Source: Deltaproteobacteria bacterium (GTDB lineage: Bacteria > Myxococcota_A > UBA9160 > UBA4427). From it: 64,000 nucleotides of DNA. A program made the translations under genes and the position numbers. Below, piece after piece: positions 1 to 7,925 of this stretch. How positions within the stretch are numbered: position 1 is the first letter of the stretch; every line of letters starts with the position of its first letter. The stretch lies in the NCBI GenBank assembly GCA_002719955.1, contig PBFW01000024.1, positions 43,503-107,502 of the forward strand. Reading direction: 5' to 3'. The notes beneath the pieces are model-generated. The model had not been told where the DNA came from, did no database searches, and saw only the letters and a list, made by a program, of their open reading frames with translations.

Positions 1-536
1 CCTCGGTCGGTGGCTGGGGCGTGCTGGCGGCGGATGCCTGCGCCGAGGTCGGTCTCGAGCTGGTCGCGCTGCCCGCCTCGGTCCGCGAGGCGATCGACGA
101 GCGGGTTCCGGCGCGCTGGAGTCGGGGCAATCCGATCGACCTCGCCGGTGGCGAGACCCGGGATACGATTCCCGAGGTCCTCGATCTCGTCTGTGCCCAC
201 CCCGACGTCGATGCGGTCATCCATCTCGGGTTGGGGATCCAGGCGGCGACCGCGGGGATGTTCCGCACGGGTCGCTTCTTCCCTGAGCACGGTCTCGAGC
301 GGATGTCCGATTTTCACGAGCGGCAGGACAGACGCTACGTGGAGGCGGGGATCACGGCGAGCCGGAAGCACGCAAAGCCCGTGCTGGCGGTGACGGAGTT
401 GGTGGCCTCGAACCCCGAGAATCCCGCGCCGGCGGTGCTCCGGGAGCGGGGGAGGATCTGCTATCCGAGCGCCCACAGAGCGGTTCGAGCCCTCGCAGCA
501 CTGGTGCGGTGGGGCGAGTTCAAACGGCAGGAATAG
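1..536 (+). CDS. NDP-forming acyl-CoA ligase, C-terminal part (5' end outside window)
   Basis: The reading frame is already open at the left edge (first complete codon at position 3), so only the C-terminus is visible. It starts SVGGWGVLAADACAE, which matches the nucleotide-binding/CoA-ligase flavodoxin-like fold of ADP-forming acetyl/acyl-CoA synthetases, where GGxGVLAADA precedes a segment ending in PxxxRGNPIDL-type residues; here SRGNPIDLAGG is seen. These enzymes interconvert acyl-CoA plus ADP and Pi with the free acid plus ATP. The last third (RGRICYPSAHRAVRALAALVRWGEF) is the usual end, with xxYPSxxRAVxAL. The subunit or fusion state cannot be judged because the N-terminal CoA-binding and ATP-grasp parts lie outside. 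Confidence is good for the family and low for the substrate. Confidence 0.75.
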   Translation, partial: SVGGWGVLAADACAEVGLELVALPASVREAIDERVPARWSRGNPIDLAGGETRDTIPEVLDLVCAHPDVDAVIHLGLGIQAATAGMFRTGRFFPEHGLERMSDFHERQDRRYVEAGITASRKHAKPVLAVTELVASNPENPAPAVLRERGRICYPSAHRAVRALAALVRWGEFKRQE

Positions 537-856
537 AGTCTGCGACAGCCGAGCGGGGCGCGCTGCCGACGAAATCGTTCGGGGTTTCAGGTGCGCTCGG
601 CGGGGTGTGCTCGGTCAGAGTCGAAAGACGGCGATTGGCGGATTGTCGCGCGAATCGGGTCCCAGAAAAGATGTGGCCCGACGTGTCTAGGACACGTCGG
701 GCCTCCCTGGGAAGGGGATACCGGCTTGTTCATAATGGAAGTACAGTTTTGGAGCTTCGCGTGGCGCAGTTTTTTTCGATCCGCTGCACTTTTTTGTTGA
801 GTATTCTGTAACTACTTGAAAATGTTATTGTTTTATACAACCCGAAGAGAGGAGCC
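537..856. other. Intergenic region before the ACT-domain gene
   Basis: About 320 bp without a convincing gene. Apart from the hairpin at 675-703, the notable feature is an AT-rich patch from roughly 765 to 840, in sharp contrast to the GC-rich surroundings, just upstream of the ACT-domain gene. It probably holds that gene's promoter (TTGAAA at 816 and TATACA at 834 are present but only 12 bp apart, so no exact promoter is claimed). Confidence 0.4.
675..703. terminator. Strong 13-bp hairpin after the acyl-CoA ligase gene
   Basis: A perfect inverted repeat with arms 675-687 (GGCCCGACGTGTC) and 691-703 and a three-base loop (TAG) lies 139 bp after the ligase stop. It has no T-tract on either side, so it is not a textbook intrinsic terminator, but it sits where transcription of the upstream gene should end. 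A palindromic operator is an alternative reading. Confidence 0.45.
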
Positions 857-1375
857 ATGGCTCGCACGCTCGTTCTGACCGTCATCGGAGAGGATCGCCC
901 CGGTCTGGTCGAGGCGCTCGCAGAACTCATCATCGAGCACGAGGGGAGTTGGGACGAGAGCCGCATGGCGCGTCTCGCCGGCCACTTCGCGGGGGTCGTT
1001 CAGGTCCACCTGCCCGAGACCCGGGCGGAAGCCCTGATGGCTGCGCTTTCGGCACTCTCCGAACGCGGCCTTTCGGTGAGCGTCGTCGATAGCGATTGGT
1101 CCCTCGCGAGTGCCGACCACCGGGAATCGATTCGTATGGAACTCGTCGGACAGGATCGCCCCGGCATCGTGCGGGATATCTCGAGCGCGTTGGCTTCACT
1201 CGGTGTGAGCGTTCAGGATCTGCGAACCGTGGTCGAGAGCGCGCCGATGTCTGGCGAGCGACTCTTTCGTGCGCAGGCCGAACTCGCGCCTCCCGCGGAC
1301 GTCGAGATCGAGCGGATTCGAAGTGTCCTCGAAAAGCTGGCCGACGATATGATGGTCGACATGACGCTCGACTAG
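857..1375 (+). CDS. ACT-domain protein, GcvR-like regulator
   Basis: The protein of 172 aa consists of two ACT domains and nothing else. The first spans residues 1-85 with the ligand-loop sequence GEDRPGLVEAL, and the second spans about 90-172 with GQDRPGIVRDIS. This arrangement and length match GcvR, the glycine-cleavage-system repressor accessory protein, and related small amino-acid sensors. It would act in the cytoplasm by binding an amino acid and a partner regulator. The start is supported by GAGAGGAG seven bases before ATG. It stands alone, and no gcv genes are visible, so the glycine role is only inferred from the family. Confidence 0.8.
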   Translation: MARTLVLTVIGEDRPGLVEALAELIIEHEGSWDESRMARLAGHFAGVVQVHLPETRAEALMAALSALSERGLSVSVVDSDWSLASADHRESIRMELVGQDRPGIVRDISSALASLGVSVQDLRTVVESAPMSGERLFRAQAELAPPADVEIERIRSVLEKLADDMMVDMTLD

Positions 1376-1530
1376 GTCCCTGCCCCGGGAGCGTCGTCCA
1401 GGCTCTCCTCCTTTCCATCCCCCATCCCCCATCCTGCGCGCTGCTCCACCGACGCTCGGCCGACTCCTCGCTTTCCCTCCAGGATTGGATTCAAATTCGA
1501 TCGGGAGTTGATCTCATCCATTGGGCGTCG

Positions 1531-2826
1531 ATGGTAATCGTCGCGTGGATGAAGATCCGATTCGGTGACTACCAACTCGATGAAGAGCGATACCTGCTCG
1601 AATGTTCGGGCGAGCGGGTCGAGCTGAGGCCCAAAGTCTTCGATCTGCTGGTCGAACTCTTGCGCCATAGGACCCGTGTCGTGCGGCGAGATGAGCTGGT
1701 CGAACGGCTCTGGGATTCAACTTCCGTTGGTGCGGGATCTCTGTCGGGCCTCGTCAACGAATTGCGTCACGCCCTTGGAGAGGATGGGCGTAGCGCGAGT
1801 TCGATTCGGACCGTTCACGCGCGGGGCTACCAGTTCGTTGCGCCGGTCGAGGGGGGTGACCCGTGCGGGCGAACCCACTGCGACCGGGCCACGCCCGGGT
1901 TCGGAAAGAGCCGCGCGTCGACGATTATTGAGCGCGTCGCAGAGCAGGGCACGTGCGGTGTGGTCATCGAGGTCGGGGAGTCCGGTGGTTCGTGCGGGGA
2001 TAGGGGGGAGCGCCCGGACGATCGGGAAGCCGAGTCGGCTCGTGGGGAGGGGGAACTCTCGGAGTTGCTGATCCTGGCCGAGCAGACGGGTTTCGAGATC
2101 CATCGGTTCTTCGCGCCCGACGAATCGATGGCGTCGCCCTCGCGATTCGCGAGGCAGGTCATCGATTCGATGATCGCGAGTCGGGGACGGGCTACCGTGA
2201 GTCGGGCCCTGCCGCTGCCCGCGCGGGCATGGCTCGAGGAATCCGCGTGCGAGCCGATCGCGGGCGGGCGGGCGGGGAGACCGGGTGGCCCCGCGGATCC
2301 CGTGGGCTCACTTCTCTCGCTCCTTTCGGTCGCCTCGCGGCGCTGTCCGGTGGTGATCCTGATCGAGGACGTGGGGCGCGCCGGTGCACGCTTCGCGTGG
2401 GACCTGGTGGCGATGGTCCAGCGGCTCGAGCGGGAGCCGGTTTTGTGGGTGGGGACGGTCAAGGCGCTCGCGCTCGGGGGGGCGTGGCTGCGGGTGCTCG
2501 AATCGGAGGGTGCGTTCGAAAGCTGGCGCGCCGCACCGGCACGGGCCGCCTTGGATCGATCGCTGAGGCGACTCGGGCTCGATCCTCTTCCGGCGTTCGT
2601 CATGGCCGCGATCGAGGCGCATGTCCGAGGAGATCCGGCCGCGCTCGATGCGATCGGTGAATGGATGAGCGAGTTCGACCGGGACCGGGATCAGCCGCGT
2701 CGGCGGGCGTCCGATTCGAGTCATGACGAGGTGGTGATCGCTCCCGCATCGGATCCTGTCAGGGGCGCAATGCGAAGTGTCGTCGCCCCGCAGAGGGCGA
2801 CTCGTCTACGCTCGGTTGATCCGTAG
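1531..2826 (+). CDS. OmpR/CadC-type winged-helix regulator with degenerate ATPase-like C-terminus
   Basis: Residues 1-105 form a Trans_reg_C (OmpR-type) winged helix: FGDYQLDEERYLL, then RVELRPKVFDLLVELLRHR and the recognition-helix segment ending SIRTVHARGYQFVAP. The rest (to 431 aa) resembles an AAA_16-type signalling ATPase: GFGKSRA is a shortened P-loop-like sequence and CPVVILIEDVGRAG resembles a Walker B strand, but the usual GxxGxGKT/S is incomplete. No receiver domain or membrane helix is seen, so it is not a standard two-component or CadC protein. The start is ambiguous between ATG 1531 and ATG 1549 (MKIRFGDYQL); neither has a strong ribosome site. Upstream open frame as far as 1096 is antisense and overlap noise. 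Confidence 0.7.
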   Translation: MVIVAWMKIRFGDYQLDEERYLLECSGERVELRPKVFDLLVELLRHRTRVVRRDELVERLWDSTSVGAGSLSGLVNELRHALGEDGRSASSIRTVHARGYQFVAPVEGGDPCGRTHCDRATPGFGKSRASTIIERVAEQGTCGVVIEVGESGGSCGDRGERPDDREAESARGEGELSELLILAEQTGFEIHRFFAPDESMASPSRFARQVIDSMIASRGRATVSRALPLPARAWLEESACEPIAGGRAGRPGGPADPVGSLLSLLSVASRRCPVVILIEDVGRAGARFAWDLVAMVQRLEREPVLWVGTVKALALGGAWLRVLESEGAFESWRAAPARAALDRSLRRLGLDPLPAFVMAAIEAHVRGDPAALDAIGEWMSEFDRDRDQPRRRASDSSHDEVVIAPASDPVRGAMRSVVAPQRATRLRSVDP

Positions 2827-3161
2827 GGAATCAGCAATATGTGCCGTTCAATCCGTGTGCGGTCGGTGGCATCGAACCGGCTCTGAAAGTGGGGTGTCCA
2901 ACCGGCGATTTGCCGGGCGGCCTTCGAATAATTCGAGGCTTTGGGATTTAAAGTCGGCAAGACTGACTGACGGCGTGTCAGAATGACGAGTGGGAGGTGG
3001 CCGGCGTGAAGAATATGCTCCGTTTAAGCTCAGCGCGCGTTCATGCGGGAGATGTATTCGATGGGCCCTTTCTCGCGGCAGGCGCATTGCTTGGGCCCGA
3101 AGGCGATCTAGGGTCCGATCTGCGTGCAGATCATCCATCAGGCCCGCACCGAGAGGAATTG

Positions 3162-3491
3162 ATGCTCGACGACCTCGACCAACGAGACAGGCTTCGCCTC
3201 GTCGAGTTTGTCTGCTCCTTTGCCTGGGTAGATCTCGAAATCCAGCCAGAAGAGCGTGTTTTCATCTCCCGACTCATTCGCCGGCTCAAGCTCGGCGAGG
3301 ACGAGGCTCTTCGCGTGCAGCAATGGTTGGATCGACCGCCGAGGCTCGACGGCCTCGATCCCACTTCGATTCCTGCGGCCCACCGCCGCTTCTTCGTCGA
3401 GGCGATCGAAGGTCTGATTTCTGCGGATGGCGAAATCTCCGACGAAGAGCGCGAGACCTTCGAGATTTTCAAGCAGCTACTCGTCGATTGA
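3162..3491 (+). CDS. TerB-like helical protein
   Basis: A 109-aa all-helical protein with the repeated acidic pattern of TerB/DjlA-like domains: FVCSFAWVDLEIQPEERVFISRL in the first half and EAIEGLISADGEISDEERETFEIF in the second, the latter like the DG-x-I/V-x-x-x-E metal-binding turn. TerB-like proteins are cytoplasmic and often linked to stress or metal responses, but their biochemical role is unclear. I chose ATG 3162 because GAGAGGAA lies five to six bases upstream and the domain begins immediately; an earlier in-frame ATG at 2997 would add residues unlike the family. It is monocistronic in appearance. Confidence 0.7.
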   Translation: MLDDLDQRDRLRLVEFVCSFAWVDLEIQPEERVFISRLIRRLKLGEDEALRVQQWLDRPPRLDGLDPTSIPAAHRRFFVEAIEGLISADGEISDEERETFEIFKQLLVD

Positions 3492-3633
3492 CCCGCGGCG
3501 GCCGAGCCGCTTTTGCCTCATCCGGGTGTCCCCCATCCCCCGCCGGCCCGCCCGCTCATGAGGCGGTGATCACGATGCGCTCCGGTGGCGGGTTCCGCCT
3601 TGGAAGGGCCTTGCGACGGGCGCGAAGCAGCGA

Positions 3634-4190
3634 TCAGCTGGCGCGTATTGCGGCCTGGTGGGGTGGCAGCGGGATCAGCATCGAGGTCTCGTCGATCACC
3701 TGCTGATCGTTCGTGCGCCGCTCGAGGGATCGTTTCTCGATCATCGGGATGCTGACCAGGGGGAACCCCCCGACATCGCGAGCGGTGCGAGAAGGCCGAG
3801 CTTCGCCCATTCCGTGTCGGCGGCGAGTCCAAACAGGAAGAGACTCCACCAGATCATCATCTCGCCCAGGTAGTTCGGATGTCTCGAATAGCGCCAATCC
3901 TCGTGGTCGAGCCCGGTTCAGCCGGGAGCCCCAGTTCCAGGTCAACCGCACGCCCCAGACCGAGATCACGAAAAGGACCCCGCCGTTCGCAGCGCGGGGA
4001 CGCCCGGCTCCGCGAGGCTCATCCAGTAGAGCACGACCGCAAATGGGGATCACGCTCCAATGGGCATCGTAGAAGCTCGAGTAGTCGTACGCGAAGCTCC
4101 AGCCGAAGATGATGATCGTCGCGACGCCGTCCGCCGCGAGGCCACGACTAGGAGAGCGTCACCAGGGGGAGGGCACGAGACTTCGAAATT
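3634..4190 (-). pseudogene. DUF1295 / steroid 5-alpha-reductase-like membrane protein, frameshifted
   Basis: Reading the minus strand in alternating frames gives an almost continuous DUF1295 protein: VATIIIFGWSFAYDYSSFYD (about 4120-4050), YWMSLAEPGVPALRTA, VISVWGVRLTWNW, DHEDWRYSRHPNYLGEMM, AADTEWAKLGLLAPLAM, then FPLVSIPMIEKRSLERR and MLIPLPP at the C-terminus. Each step to the next piece needs a frame change; one coincides with a C6 run near 3770 and another with a GGG run near 3915. The N-terminus around 4140-4190 is also broken (in-frame TAG). Members are polytopic membrane reductases of the isoprenylcysteine methyltransferase/5-alpha-reductase fold. Four or more frameshifts mean decay or clustered base-calling errors. 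Confidence 0.75.
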
Positions 4191-4308
4191 GGATTCGAGG
4201 CGGGGCGTTCATGCATGTCGGGCCCCCTTCTCCTGATCTTGTGCTTCCCGGCTCGTCTGGTGGCGCGGGGGATGCGGGCGTCGCGCGCCGGGACGACATG
4301 GCTCCGGC

Positions 4309-5883
4309 TCAGTTCACGAGACGGTCACCGTCCCAGAACGCCTCGCGGAGCTTGTATTTCTGAAGCTTGCCCGTCGCTGTTCGCGGCAGCTCCGCGACGA
4401 AGCGGATCTGGGTCGGGCATTTGAAATGGGCCATGCGGTCGCGACAGAATTCGATCAACTCGTCTTCGCTCGCGGTCGCGTCCTCGCGCGTCACGATGAG
4501 CGCGACGGGTGTCTCTCCCCATTTTTCGTCGGGCACACCGATGACCGCGCACTCGAAGACGGCCGCGTGCTGGAAGAGGCAGTCCTCGATTTCGGGGCTG
4601 CTGATGTTTTCCCCGCCGGAGATGATCACATCCTTCTTTCGGTCGACGATATGGATGCTCTCGTTCTGGTCCCAGACCGCGAGGTCGCCGGTGTGGAAAT
4701 AGCCGTCATGGATCGCTTCGGCCGTCTGTTCCGGCTGTTGGTAGTAGCCGGCGAACACGACGTTAGAGCGCGCGCAGATCTCGCCGATGGCGACGCCATC
4801 CTTGGGAACCGGTTTACCATCGTCGTCGAGCACCTGGAGATCGACGCCGATGCCCGCTACGCCGGCGCGTGAGCGGCGCTTCCAGTCCTCCTGTTCCGTG
4901 TTGGCGTCCGGGCGGGAGATCGTGAGGAGGGGGGCCGTCTCGGTCAGGCCGTAGAGCTGGATGAAATCCCACCCGAGCTCCTTCTCGAGACGTTCGATGA
5001 AAGCGGCGGGCGGCGGCGCGCCAGCGACAGTGAACCGTGGCTTCGTCTTGAAGTCGAAGCGGTCGAGGTCCTCGGTGTCGAGGATCGTGCGCAACACGGC
5101 CGGGGCCATACACGCGAAGGTCACGCCCTCGTCGGCGATGAGGCGCATCATGTCTTCGCCATCGATCGCGCGCAGGATCACGTGGGTACCTGCCATCCCG
5201 GTCAACGCGAAGACCCCGCCCCAGCCGTTGCAATGGAACATGGGCAGCGTCCATAGCTCGACGTCCTCGTGGCGGAGGCTGTTGTGCACGATCATGTTGT
5301 AGGCGTTCAGGTAGGAATTGCGGTGCGTCATCATGACGCCCTTGGGACGACTGGTCGTTCCCGAGGTGTAGTTGATCGACACGATTTCGTTTTCACCGAT
5401 TGCGGGGCGGGTCGGCTTGTCTGCGCTTGCGCCTTCGAGTAGCGCATTCCATGAGGTCCAACCTTCTTTGGGTTCGCCCTCGTCCTGAGCGACGATCCAG
5501 TGCTTCACATCGGGGAGGCGCTCGCGGATTTCGTCGACGACATCCGTGTACTCCCAGTCGACCAGTACCGCGGATACACCGGAATGGTTCAGGATATATT
5601 CGTGGTCCGCGGCGACCAAGCGATAGTTCAGCGGAACGAGGATGATCCCGACCTGGGCGGTCGCATAGAAGCTCTCGAGATAGAAATGCGAGTTGGGGCT
5701 GAGCATGCAAACTCGATCGCCGCGTTCGATCCCGAGATCGAGGAGTGCATGGGAGAGCCGGTCGACCCGCTCGTCGAGTTCGCGGTAGGTGATTCGGCGA
5801 TCGCCATCGACGATGGCGACCTTGTTCGGATAGAGCCGGACGGCGCGGTCCAGAAAATCGCTGACGAGTAGCGGAACTTCCAT
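4309..5883 (-). CDS. Acyl-CoA synthetase (ANL superfamily, fatty-acid--CoA ligase type)
   Basis: Full-length 524-aa ANL enzyme that would adenylate a carboxylic acid with ATP and transfer it to CoA. The AMP-binding P-loop is INYTSGTTSRPKGVMMTHRN (about residues 168-188). A5-type motif QLYGLTETAP and A7/A8 motifs YFHTGDLAVWD and IVDRKKDVIISGGENIS follow, and the catalytic lysine motif RTATGKLQKYKLRE is at the end. The sequence PMFHCNGWGG is typical of the medium/long-chain and DMSP-lyase-pathway-type synthetases. The start is at MEVPLLVSDFLDRA, directly at the adenylation domain. It is divergent from clpP and convergent with the broken DUF1295 gene. The substrate is not predictable from sequence. 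Confidence 0.9.
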   Translation of the reverse strand: MEVPLLVSDFLDRAVRLYPNKVAIVDGDRRITYRELDERVDRLSHALLDLGIERGDRVCMLSPNSHFYLESFYATAQVGIILVPLNYRLVAADHEYILNHSGVSAVLVDWEYTDVVDEIRERLPDVKHWIVAQDEGEPKEGWTSWNALLEGASADKPTRPAIGENEIVSINYTSGTTSRPKGVMMTHRNSYLNAYNMIVHNSLRHEDVELWTLPMFHCNGWGGVFALTGMAGTHVILRAIDGEDMMRLIADEGVTFACMAPAVLRTILDTEDLDRFDFKTKPRFTVAGAPPPAAFIERLEKELGWDFIQLYGLTETAPLLTISRPDANTEQEDWKRRSRAGVAGIGVDLQVLDDDGKPVPKDGVAIGEICARSNVVFAGYYQQPEQTAEAIHDGYFHTGDLAVWDQNESIHIVDRKKDVIISGGENISSPEIEDCLFQHAAVFECAVIGVPDEKWGETPVALIVTREDATASEDELIEFCRDRMAHFKCPTQIRFVAELPRTATGKLQKYKLREAFWDGDRLVN

Positions 5884-6066
5884 CTCATGAACTCCTTCAA
5901 AGCTCGGTGGCGGCCGCTGCGTGCGGTCGTCACCGGATCGCTCAGTGTAGTCAGCCGTCGCCGTTCGGGGGAGTCTCGGAACCCGACCGCGACCCGCGCG
6001 AGGTCCGGACGGCTGCTAACGTCGGGGCGGCCGTCGGCGGGTGTGGGGATCACTCGGCCGGATGCG

Positions 6067-6083
6067 CCCCTCCTTCGGAGGGG
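6067..6083. repeat. 7-bp hairpin in the acs-clpP intergenic region
   Basis: Arms CCCCTCC (6067-6073) and GGAGGGG (6077-6083) with loop TTC form a compact inverted repeat between the divergent synthetase and clpP genes. A close relative (arms CCCCTC 43705-43710 and GAGGGG 43715-43720, loop CTTC) lies downstream of the TetR gene at 43.8 kb. Two copies are too few to call a repeat family. Confidence 0.35.
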
Positions 6084-6161
6084 ACGCCGGCGAGCCGGAG
6101 AAGAATCCAGCGAAGGGGTACGGCCGACCCCGACCAGCGGGTGGCCGAACGGGGGAAGAGG

Positions 6162-6806
6162 GTGAATCAGCGCGATCGTGATGAGTTTCGGGGATCGACC
6201 GAGGGGCCGGCACGAAACAGGGTCGGGGGCACGACCGCGGAAGCGGATGCAAAGGAAGCGCGCGACGAGAGCATGGGCCTGCGCATGCTTCAAACCCGGA
6301 CCGTGCTGGTCTCGGGTGGTGTCGATGCCAAACTCGCCGAGAAAGTGATCGCTCAGCTGCTGATCCTGGATGCGGAAAACCATGACCCGATCCGCGTGAT
6401 GATCACCTCCCAGGGCGGTCACGTGGACTCGGGCTTCGCCATCCACGACACGCTCCGCTTTATCGATTCGCCCATTATCACGATTGGCACCGGCTGGGTC
6501 GCCAGCATCGCGGTCCCGATTCTCTTCGGCGCGCCCAAAGAGCGGCGCTACTCGCTGCCCAACACGCGCTTCCTGCTACACCAGCCCTCGGGTGGGGCCG
6601 GGGGGCAGGCGAGCGATATTCGCATCGAAGCGGAAGAGATCCTGAAGGTCCGGGAGCGTCTCAATCGACTGATCGCCGACGAAACCGGTCAGCCCATCGA
6701 GAAGGTGGCCCAGGACAGCGACCGCAATTTCTGGATGGACGCCGCACAGGCCGAGGAATACGGCCTCGTCGGTCAGGTCATCTCGACGGCCGCTGAACTC
6801 GCGTAG
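6162..6806 (+). CDS. clpP: ClpP-type serine protease
   Basis: Proteolytic subunit of an ATP-dependent Clp protease, or a close ClpP paralogue, which would assemble into a barrel and work with a AAA+ unfoldase. With the GTG start at 6162 the protein has 214 aa, and the catalytic triad is visible: Ser115 in GWVASIAV, His140 in FLLHQPSGG and Asp187 in QDSDRNFW. The strand motif MITSQGGHVDSGFAIHDTL is also standard. The start is uncertain: GTG 6162 has a purine-rich GGGGGAAGAG immediately upstream and gives a charged leader, while ATG 6273 gives 177 aa, short for ClpP. The Ser motif GWVAS rather than GQAAS is slightly unusual. No clpX or clpA gene is adjacent, and a housekeeping copy may exist elsewhere. 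Confidence 0.85.
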   Translation: MNQRDRDEFRGSTEGPARNRVGGTTAEADAKEARDESMGLRMLQTRTVLVSGGVDAKLAEKVIAQLLILDAENHDPIRVMITSQGGHVDSGFAIHDTLRFIDSPIITIGTGWVASIAVPILFGAPKERRYSLPNTRFLLHQPSGGAGGQASDIRIEAEEILKVRERLNRLIADETGQPIEKVAQDSDRNFWMDAAQAEEYGLVGQVISTAAELA

Positions 6807-6827
6807 TCGAGTTCCGATCCATCGCTT

Positions 6828-7157
6828 TTAGAGCGCGAATGATTCGCCGCAGCCGCAGGTTTCGGTCGCGCCGGGATGGTTGATCTTGAAGCCGGCGTCA
6901 TTCAGCGAGTCGGAGAAATCGATCGTGATTCCTTCGAGATAGGTCGCGCTTTCGACATCGACCCAGACCTTGAGCCCGTGGAAATCGAGCTCGTCGTCGT
7001 CCTCCGCGCGCGTCTCGTCGAAGAGGAGTTCGTAACGCATGCCGCTGCAGCCGCCATTTCGAACCGCGACCCGGAGTCCGCCTTCGGCGCGATCGCTGGC
7101 AGTGAGCAGGGCCTTGGCCTTGTCGGCCGCGGCATCGGTCAGCGCGAGATCGACCAT
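6828..7157 (-). CDS. HesB/IscA-family iron-sulfur carrier
   Basis: A 109-aa A-type carrier for Fe-S cluster assembly. The three ligand cysteines are in place: Cys37 in RNGGCSGMRYELLFDE and Cys101/Cys103 in the C-terminal CGCGESF. I use ATG 7157 (MVDLALTDAA) because GGAAAGGAA stands about nine bases before it; a frame upstream to 7187 would lie inside the preceding gene. Its start overlaps the last 19 bases of the Rrf2 gene, which implies co-transcription and probable translational coupling. It may be IscA, ErpA or an equivalent carrier; the context does not tell which. It would deliver [4Fe-4S] clusters to targets such as the neighbouring MoaA. Confidence 0.9.
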   Translation of the reverse strand: MVDLALTDAAADKAKALLTASDRAEGGLRVAVRNGGCSGMRYELLFDETRAEDDDELDFHGLKVWVDVESATYLEGITIDFSDSLNDAGFKINHPGATETCGCGESFAL

Positions 7158-7735
7158 CCTGGATTCCTTTCCTGATCGCTCGGCCACGCCGGATGCGAGG
7201 CCGGTCGACCCGCCGCCCGAGGGGCGCCGTGTGGCGTTGGGGCGACTGTGTCCATCCGAGCCTTCGTCGTCTGCGCGACGGGAAGATCGATTCGGTCCGG
7301 GCGATGGAGCGCGCCCTCGCAGAGGTCGGCAAGCGATACCGCTTCGAGCGAAGAGCGGATTTCCTCACCGAGCCGCCGCCAGAGTGAGGTCACCGCACAG
7401 GTCGTCGTGCGCCGGCAGTCGACGCGGTCTTCGGGGTGGCAATCGCAGATCGCCTCGGGCAGGAAACTCTCATCGAGGGCCCGGATGGCGTCCCAGACAC
7501 TGATCTCCGTCGCTCGCCGGGTCAGGCGATATCCGCCCGCCGCGCCACGGGTGCTCTCAACGAGTCCGGCCAGCCTGAGCTGGCGCATCAATTTGGCGGC
7601 GTAGACGTCGGAAATGCCCTCGCCGGCGGCGATCTGTGCGATCGGGACGAGACCCCCGAGTCCGGCTCCGAGGTTGCAACGGGCGACCTGGAGCAGGCAG
7701 CGGAGTCCCACATCTTCGCGTGCGAGGAGATGCAT
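7139..7735 (-). CDS. Rrf2-family transcriptional regulator (IscR-like)
   Basis: The first 80 residues form the Rrf2 winged helix, with the recognition region KLMRQLRLAGLVESTRGAAGGYRL. Four cysteines follow at 97, 99, 107 and 113 (CDCHPEDRVDC and TTTC), the region where IscR/NsrR bind an Fe-S cluster, so the protein may sense Fe-S status, NO or oxygen. The C-terminal tail of about 60 residues is basic, proline-rich and unusual for the family (198 aa versus about 150-165); it arises partly from reading through the iscA start. Ribosome site AGGA lies about nine bases before the start. A likely target is its own promoter and the overlapping iscA-type gene. Confidence 0.85.
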   Translation of the reverse strand: MHLLAREDVGLRCLLQVARCNLGAGLGGLVPIAQIAAGEGISDVYAAKLMRQLRLAGLVESTRGAAGGYRLTRRATEISVWDAIRALDESFLPEAICDCHPEDRVDCRRTTTCAVTSLWRRLGEEIRSSLEAVSLADLCEGALHRPDRIDLPVAQTTKARMDTVAPTPHGAPRAAGRPASHPAWPSDQERNPGWSISR

Positions 7736-7755
7736 CGGGCAGATCCTAGGATATG

Positions 7756-7774
7756 ATACTCATTGGTCAAGAAT
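7756..7774. promoter_or_regulatory. Imperfect dyad upstream of the Rrf2 gene, candidate operator
   Basis: ATACT (7756-7760) and AGAAT (7770-7774) form an imperfect inverted repeat spaced by nine bases within an AT-rich stretch 20-40 bp before the Rrf2 start and 150 bp before moaA. The spacing and ATACT-type half-site are reminiscent of Rrf2 operators. No exact promoter elements are assigned. Autoregulation is an inference. Confidence 0.35.
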
Positions 7775-7925
7775 TTGCGTTCCGACTCGCAGATAGGCGG
7801 CAAGTTCGGCGTACCGCCTCTAGAAGGGCGCGAGAAGGGGCAGGAAATGCGAGCGCCTTTCGGCGATCGCTGCGAGTATATTCGGCCTGGATCCTCGATC
7901 TCGTGCCTGTTTCGGAGTTTCCCCT

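Noticed and set aside
816..839. TTGAAA and TATACA as a promoter for the ACT-domain gene
   Set aside because: The spacing is 12 bp rather than about 17 bp. The AT-rich patch is noted, but no exact promoter is claimed.
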